This document shows positions 60,807 to 64,000 of a stretch of 64,000 bases of DNA, piece by piece (positions within the stretch are counted from its first letter, which is position 1; the number at the start of each line of letters is the position of its first letter). This DNA comes from G965247775 sp965247775 (lineage in GTDB: Bacteria; Chloroflexota; Dehalococcoidia; Bin125). The translations under genes were made by a program, and so were the position numbers. The notes beneath the pieces are model-generated. The model saw nothing but the letters and a program-made list of their open reading frames with translations, did no database searches and was not told the DNA's origin. Location of the stretch: contig OZ252031.1 in assembly GCA_965247775.1 (NCBI GenBank), positions 1,984,001-2,048,000 on the forward strand, read 5' to 3'.

Positions 60807-61993
60807 ATACCCCCGCCGGCCCGGACCCACCGATCCGGCTGGCACTGCTGGGCAGCACCGGCAGCATCGGCACGCAGACGCTCGACGTGGTCCGCTCCAT
60901 GCCGGAGCATTTCCAGGTGCTGGGCCTCGCCGCGGGCCGCAACCTGACCCTGCTGCGGGAGCAAGCGGCGGCCCTGCGCCCCCGGGCGCTCTGGGCCGCG
61001 CCCGCCCCCGGCGAGAACGGGCCCAGCGCCGCCCTGCACGCGCTCGCCGCCGAGATCGGCGCCGAGATCCGCAGCATGGACGAAATGGCCGCCGACCCGG
61101 ACCTCGACGTACTGGTCGTCGGGACCGCCGGTCGCGCCGGCCTAGAGCCCACGCTGACCGCGCTGGAGCGGGGCCGCGCCGTCGCCCTGGCCAACAAGGA
61201 AGTCGTGGTCATGGCGGGCCATCTCGTGCGCGCCGCCGCCGACCGCGGGGGCGGCCAGCTGCGCCCCGTGGACTCGGAACACAGCGCCATCTGGCAGTGT
61301 CTCTGGGGTGAGGACGGCAACGCCATCCGTCGAATCTTGTTAACCGCATCGGGGGGCGCGCTGCGCGACCTGCCCCGCGCGGCGCTCGCCAACGTCACGC
61401 CGGATCAGGCCCTGCGCCACCCCACCTGGAACATGGGGGCCAAGATCACGATCGACAGCGCCTCACTCGTCAACAAGGGCATGGAGACGATCGAGGCCCG
61501 CTGGCTCTTCGACGTGCCCTACGAGCGCGTCCAGGTGGTGCAGCATCCCGAGTCCATCGTGCACTCGCTCGTGGAGATGGGCGACGGCTCCGTCAAGGCC
61601 CAGCTCGGCAACCCCGACATGCGCCTGCCGATCCAGTGCGCGCTCACCTACCCCCGCCGCCTGCAGCCCACCGTGGCGCCCCTGGACCTGGCCGCGCTCG
61701 GCGCCCTCCACTTCCAGGAGCCCGACTTGGACCGCTACCCGGGGCTGCGCCTCTGCCAGGAAGCCGGTCGCCGCGGCGGGACGTACCCCTGCGTGATGGC
61801 CGCGGCCGACGAGGTCGCGGTGGGAGCCTTCATGGACCGCCGCATCCGCTTCACCGCCATTCCCGACGTGATCGCCGCCAGCCTCGACGCCCATCAGCCC
61901 ACCGACGACCCGGACCTCCCAACCATCGACGCCGCCGACGCCTGGGCCCGCCGCTTCGCCGCCGACCACATCGCGCACCGGATCCCGGCCTGA
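60791..61993 (+). CDS. dxr: 1-deoxy-D-xylulose 5-phosphate reductoisomerase
   Basis: Second enzyme of the MEP isoprenoid pathway; 400 residues. NADPH loop LLGSTGSIGTQTLDV, ALANKEVVVMAG, VDSEHSAIWQCL with the metal Asp/Glu, ASGGALRD, HPTWNMGAKITIDSASLVNKGMETIEA (in two parts) and HPESIVHSLVEMGDGS are all present. ATG 60791 overlaps cdsA by 16 bases. Confidence 0.96.
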   Translation: MDRALNTPAGPDPPIRLALLGSTGSIGTQTLDVVRSMPEHFQVLGLAAGRNLTLLREQAAALRPRALWAAPAPGENGPSAALHALAAEIGAEIRSMDEMAADPDLDVLVVGTAGRAGLEPTLTALERGRAVALANKEVVVMAGHLVRAAADRGGGQLRPVDSEHSAIWQCLWGEDGNAIRRILLTASGGALRDLPRAALANVTPDQALRHPTWNMGAKITIDSASLVNKGMETIEARWLFDVPYERVQVVQHPESIVHSLVEMGDGSVKAQLGNPDMRLPIQCALTYPRRLQPTVAPLDLAALGALHFQEPDLDRYPGLRLCQEAGRRGGTYPCVMAAADEVAVGAFMDRRIRFTAIPDVIAASLDAHQPTDDPDLPTIDAADAWARRFAADHIAHRIPA

Positions 61994-63747
61994 TGCTCCT
62001 CTACGAGACCATCCTGCCCTTCGCCGGCATCTTGGTGGGGCTGATCCTCATCCACGAGGCCGCCCACTTCGTCACCGCCAAGATCGCCGGCGTCCGCGTC
62101 GAGGAGTTCGGCGTGGGCTTCCCGCCGCGCCTCTGGGGCAAGCGCTTCGGCGAAACGATCTATTCCTTCAACTGGCTGCCCCTGGGCGGCTTCGTGCGCC
62201 TCACCGGCGAGGAAAGCTCGCGCGTCTTCATCGCCCAGGTCAACCCCCACGGCGCCGCCGACGCCGCCGGCGTCCGCCCCCGGGACGTCATCACCGCCGT
62301 CGCCGGCGAGCCCGTGCACAACGAGGCCGAGCTGGCCGCCGCCCTCACGCAGCAGGCCCACGGGGGCCGCATCACCCTCACGATCGAGCGCGAGGTCACC
62401 GATGCCGCCGGCATCCACCTGGAGGCGGACGAGCACGACCTGGAGGTCGTCCCCGCCCGCCTCGCGGACGCCCAGACGCCCGGGGAGACCCAGGCGCTCG
62501 GGGAGAGCGATGACCATGAGGCGCCCCCCGCCGACGCCCCGGCCGCGGAACCGCCGGGCGCCACCATCGGCGGCATTGCCGGCATCCAGGTCGGGCCCGA
62601 TCCCCGCTCCTTCGGCTCCCGCTCCGGCCCCACCCGCATCGGCATCCTCGCCGCCGGCGCCGGCATCAATCTCCTCCTGCCCATCCTCCTCTTCGCCATC
62701 GCGGCCATGATCCCGCAGGACACCGCCGCCGGGCCCTCCGTCGTCACCTCCGTCGTGCGCGGCGGCCCCGCCGACCGCGCCGGCCTGCAGCCCGGCGACC
62801 GCATCGTCAGCATCGACGGCGTCGAGACCAGCAACCGCAGCGACGTCGGGCTGCAAATTCGCCTCAACCTCAACAATGAGGTCGGCTTCATCCTTGAGCG
62901 GGACGCGCCGCAGGACGCGACCAGCCAGATCCCGCGCGCCGCTGACACCCAGATCATCCGCACCCGCATCACCCCCCGGCTCGCCCCGCCCACCCTGGAG
63001 CACACCGTCCAGCCGGGCGAAACCGTCCACGACGTCGCCGAGATCCTCGGCGTCACCGCCGGCCAGGTGCTGGACGCCGCTGGGCTCGGCGGTGGCGTGG
63101 ATCTGGAGGAAGGGCGGATCCTGCAACTCCCCGGCGAGGCCTACACCGTGCAAGACGGTGATACGGTCCTCTCCGTCGCCCGCGACCTCGGCTACCGCCA
63201 GCAGACCGTCCTCGACGCCGCCGGCATCGACCTCGTCACCCTCGAGGCCGGCGCCCACCTCGTCGTCCCGCAAGGGGCCACCGGCATCACGATCACGGAC
63301 GGCAGCCTCGCCGTGGTGAAGGAGAGCGCGGGCTTCTTCAGCGCCTGGGGCGCCGGCCTGGAGCGTACCCGCGACACCTTCATCCTCTCCTACAACGCCG
63401 TCCGTAGCTGGCTCGCCGGCGGCGACGACCTGCAGATCAACGGGCCGATCGGCTTGGCCCAGGGCACCGGCGAGGTCGTCCGCGAGGCCGGCTGGATCCG
63501 CCTGATCGAACTGGCCGCGCTGATCAGCCTCAGCCTCGGCATCATGAACCTGCTGCCCATCCCCGGCCTCGACGGCGGCCGCATAGTCTTCGTCGTCATC
63601 GAGATGATCCGCCGCGGCAAGAAGATCTCGCCGGAGAAGGAGGGGTTGGTGCACCTCACCGGCTTCGCCCTCCTCATCACCACCGCCCTCGTGATCGGCT
63701 ACTTCGACATCGTCCGCGTGATCGAAGGCGAGTCGGTCCTGCGCTAG
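61993..63747 (+). CDS. rseP: RseP-type site-2 protease with two inserted LysM domains
   Basis: Intramembrane zinc metalloprotease of 584 residues (usual length 350-450). HEAAH at 21-25 lies in the first helix and the second catalytic motif NLLPIPGLDGGR at about 519. Between them are a PDZ domain (about 75-135), a variable acidic linker, a helix (GILAAGAGINLLLPILLFAI), a second PDZ (about 250-310) and two LysM-like modules at about 337-429: HTVQPGETVHDVAEILGV and YTVQDGDTVLSVARDLGY ... LEAGAHLVVPQG. The ATG overlaps the dxr stop (TGATG). LysM would allow peptidoglycan binding and so sensing of the cell wall, which is inference. Confidence 0.9.
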   Translation: MLLYETILPFAGILVGLILIHEAAHFVTAKIAGVRVEEFGVGFPPRLWGKRFGETIYSFNWLPLGGFVRLTGEESSRVFIAQVNPHGAADAAGVRPRDVITAVAGEPVHNEAELAAALTQQAHGGRITLTIEREVTDAAGIHLEADEHDLEVVPARLADAQTPGETQALGESDDHEAPPADAPAAEPPGATIGGIAGIQVGPDPRSFGSRSGPTRIGILAAGAGINLLLPILLFAIAAMIPQDTAAGPSVVTSVVRGGPADRAGLQPGDRIVSIDGVETSNRSDVGLQIRLNLNNEVGFILERDAPQDATSQIPRAADTQIIRTRITPRLAPPTLEHTVQPGETVHDVAEILGVTAGQVLDAAGLGGGVDLEEGRILQLPGEAYTVQDGDTVLSVARDLGYRQQTVLDAAGIDLVTLEAGAHLVVPQGATGITITDGSLAVVKESAGFFSAWGAGLERTRDTFILSYNAVRSWLAGGDDLQINGPIGLAQGTGEVVREAGWIRLIELAALISLSLGIMNLLPIPGLDGGRIVFVVIEMIRRGKKISPEKEGLVHLTGFALLITTALVIGYFDIVRVIEGESVLR

Positions 63748-63768
63748 GTCGCGTGGCGATGGATGGGG

Positions 63769-64000
63769 TCAGATCGCCTGCTGCTCCGCGATCAGCGCGT
63801 CCACCTCCTCCTTCAGCCGCGGCAGGATGGCGTCGTAGCCGTAGTGCCCCAGCGTCTCCGGCCCCCTCTTCAGGTTCACCGCCGCCGGCCCGCACCACAG
63901 CCCCAGGTCCGCCTCGTCCGTCTCGCCGGGACCGTTCACCCGGCAGCCCATCACCGCGATCGTGATGTCGTAGGCCTGGGCGTACTCCGTCATCGACTTC
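63769..64000 (-). CDS. ispG: (E)-4-hydroxy-3-methylbut-2-enyl-diphosphate synthase, C-terminal end (partial)
   Basis: 4Fe-4S enzyme of the MEP pathway; only the last ~76 residues are in the window. AVMGCRVNGPGETDEADLG holds the third cluster Cys and the NGPGE motif, followed by KRGPETLGHYGYDAIL and a C-terminal helix. Convergent with rseP. It shares a pathway with dxr on the opposite strand. Confidence 0.94.
   Translation of the reverse strand, partial: KSMTEYAQAYDITIAVMGCRVNGPGETDEADLGLWCGPAAVNLKRGPETLGHYGYDAILPRLKEEVDALIAEQQAI

Overview
The window is chromosomal DNA from a high-GC (roughly 70 % by eye) free-living bacterium. The gene content fits Chloroflexota best: an rpsB-tsf-pyrH-frr-uppS-cdsA-dxr-rseP order with a short EF-Ts, the MenFDHC menaquinone route, the MEP isoprenoid route, a Kelch protein with GWNLVGW-type modules, and several dehalogenase, crotonase and CoA-transferase genes. 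This placement rests on general resemblance, not on a computed phylogeny. Many genes start with GTG and overlap the previous gene by 4 bases.

Layout. 1-4.7 kb: ribD (partial), dcd, an ECF sigma/anti-sigma pair, lepB and pyrE. 4.7-10.0 kb: an AapJQMP-type amino-acid ABC transporter lying between two copies of a 321-bp segment (pyrE 3' end plus the 3' end of a YIP1-like gene). Scraps of an IS3-type transposase and possibly a Ser/Thr kinase sit at the right junction. 10-22 kb: YIP1-like protein, Gfo/Idh oxidoreductase, haloalkane dehalogenase, two crotonases, a phosphotransferase, an MBL hydrolase, a Kelch lipoprotein-like protein, an AhpD-like protein and a large FAD/Fe-S oxidoreductase. 22-27 kb: menF-menD-menH-menC. 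27.5-38 kb: fused CoA transferase, VOC protein, two carboxymuconolactone-decarboxylase (CMD) proteins, TSUP permease, amidase, cupin, HAD phosphatase, membrane proteins, a GrdB-like protein and a decayed exported hydrolase. 38.4-43 kb: sucCD, a broken hypothetical gene and a lipoprotein hydrolase.

43.2-47.6 kb is a 4.4-kb genomic island in the 3' end of tRNA-Ser(GCU), bounded by a 16-bp direct repeat and of visibly lower GC. It carries a DNA methyltransferase, a divergent controller (C) protein with a palindromic C-box-like operator, and a downstream 491-residue HEAT-repeat protein in the position a restriction enzyme normally takes. An AlpA-like remnant and a truncated tyrosine integrase lie at its ends. 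47.6-55.8 kb: miaB, an NrtR-like Nudix protein, HAD, GNAT, then nadA-nadB-nadC behind a promoter with two identical 15-bp palindromes, then dtd and an FmdB-type protein. 56-64 kb: the rpsB-to-rseP operon and the 3' end of ispG on the other strand.

The strongest signals for something new are: (1) the island's M/C/HEAT restriction-modification-like module; (2) two genes with an in-frame TGA at known selenocysteine positions (a CxxU CMD/AhpD-like protein with a clear SECIS-like hairpin, and a UxxC GrdB-like protein); (3) an RseP-type site-2 protease with two LysM modules inserted before its second catalytic motif; (4) pyrH and cdsA without a canonical start codon; and (5) the duplicated pyrE/yip1 junction around the ABC transporter.
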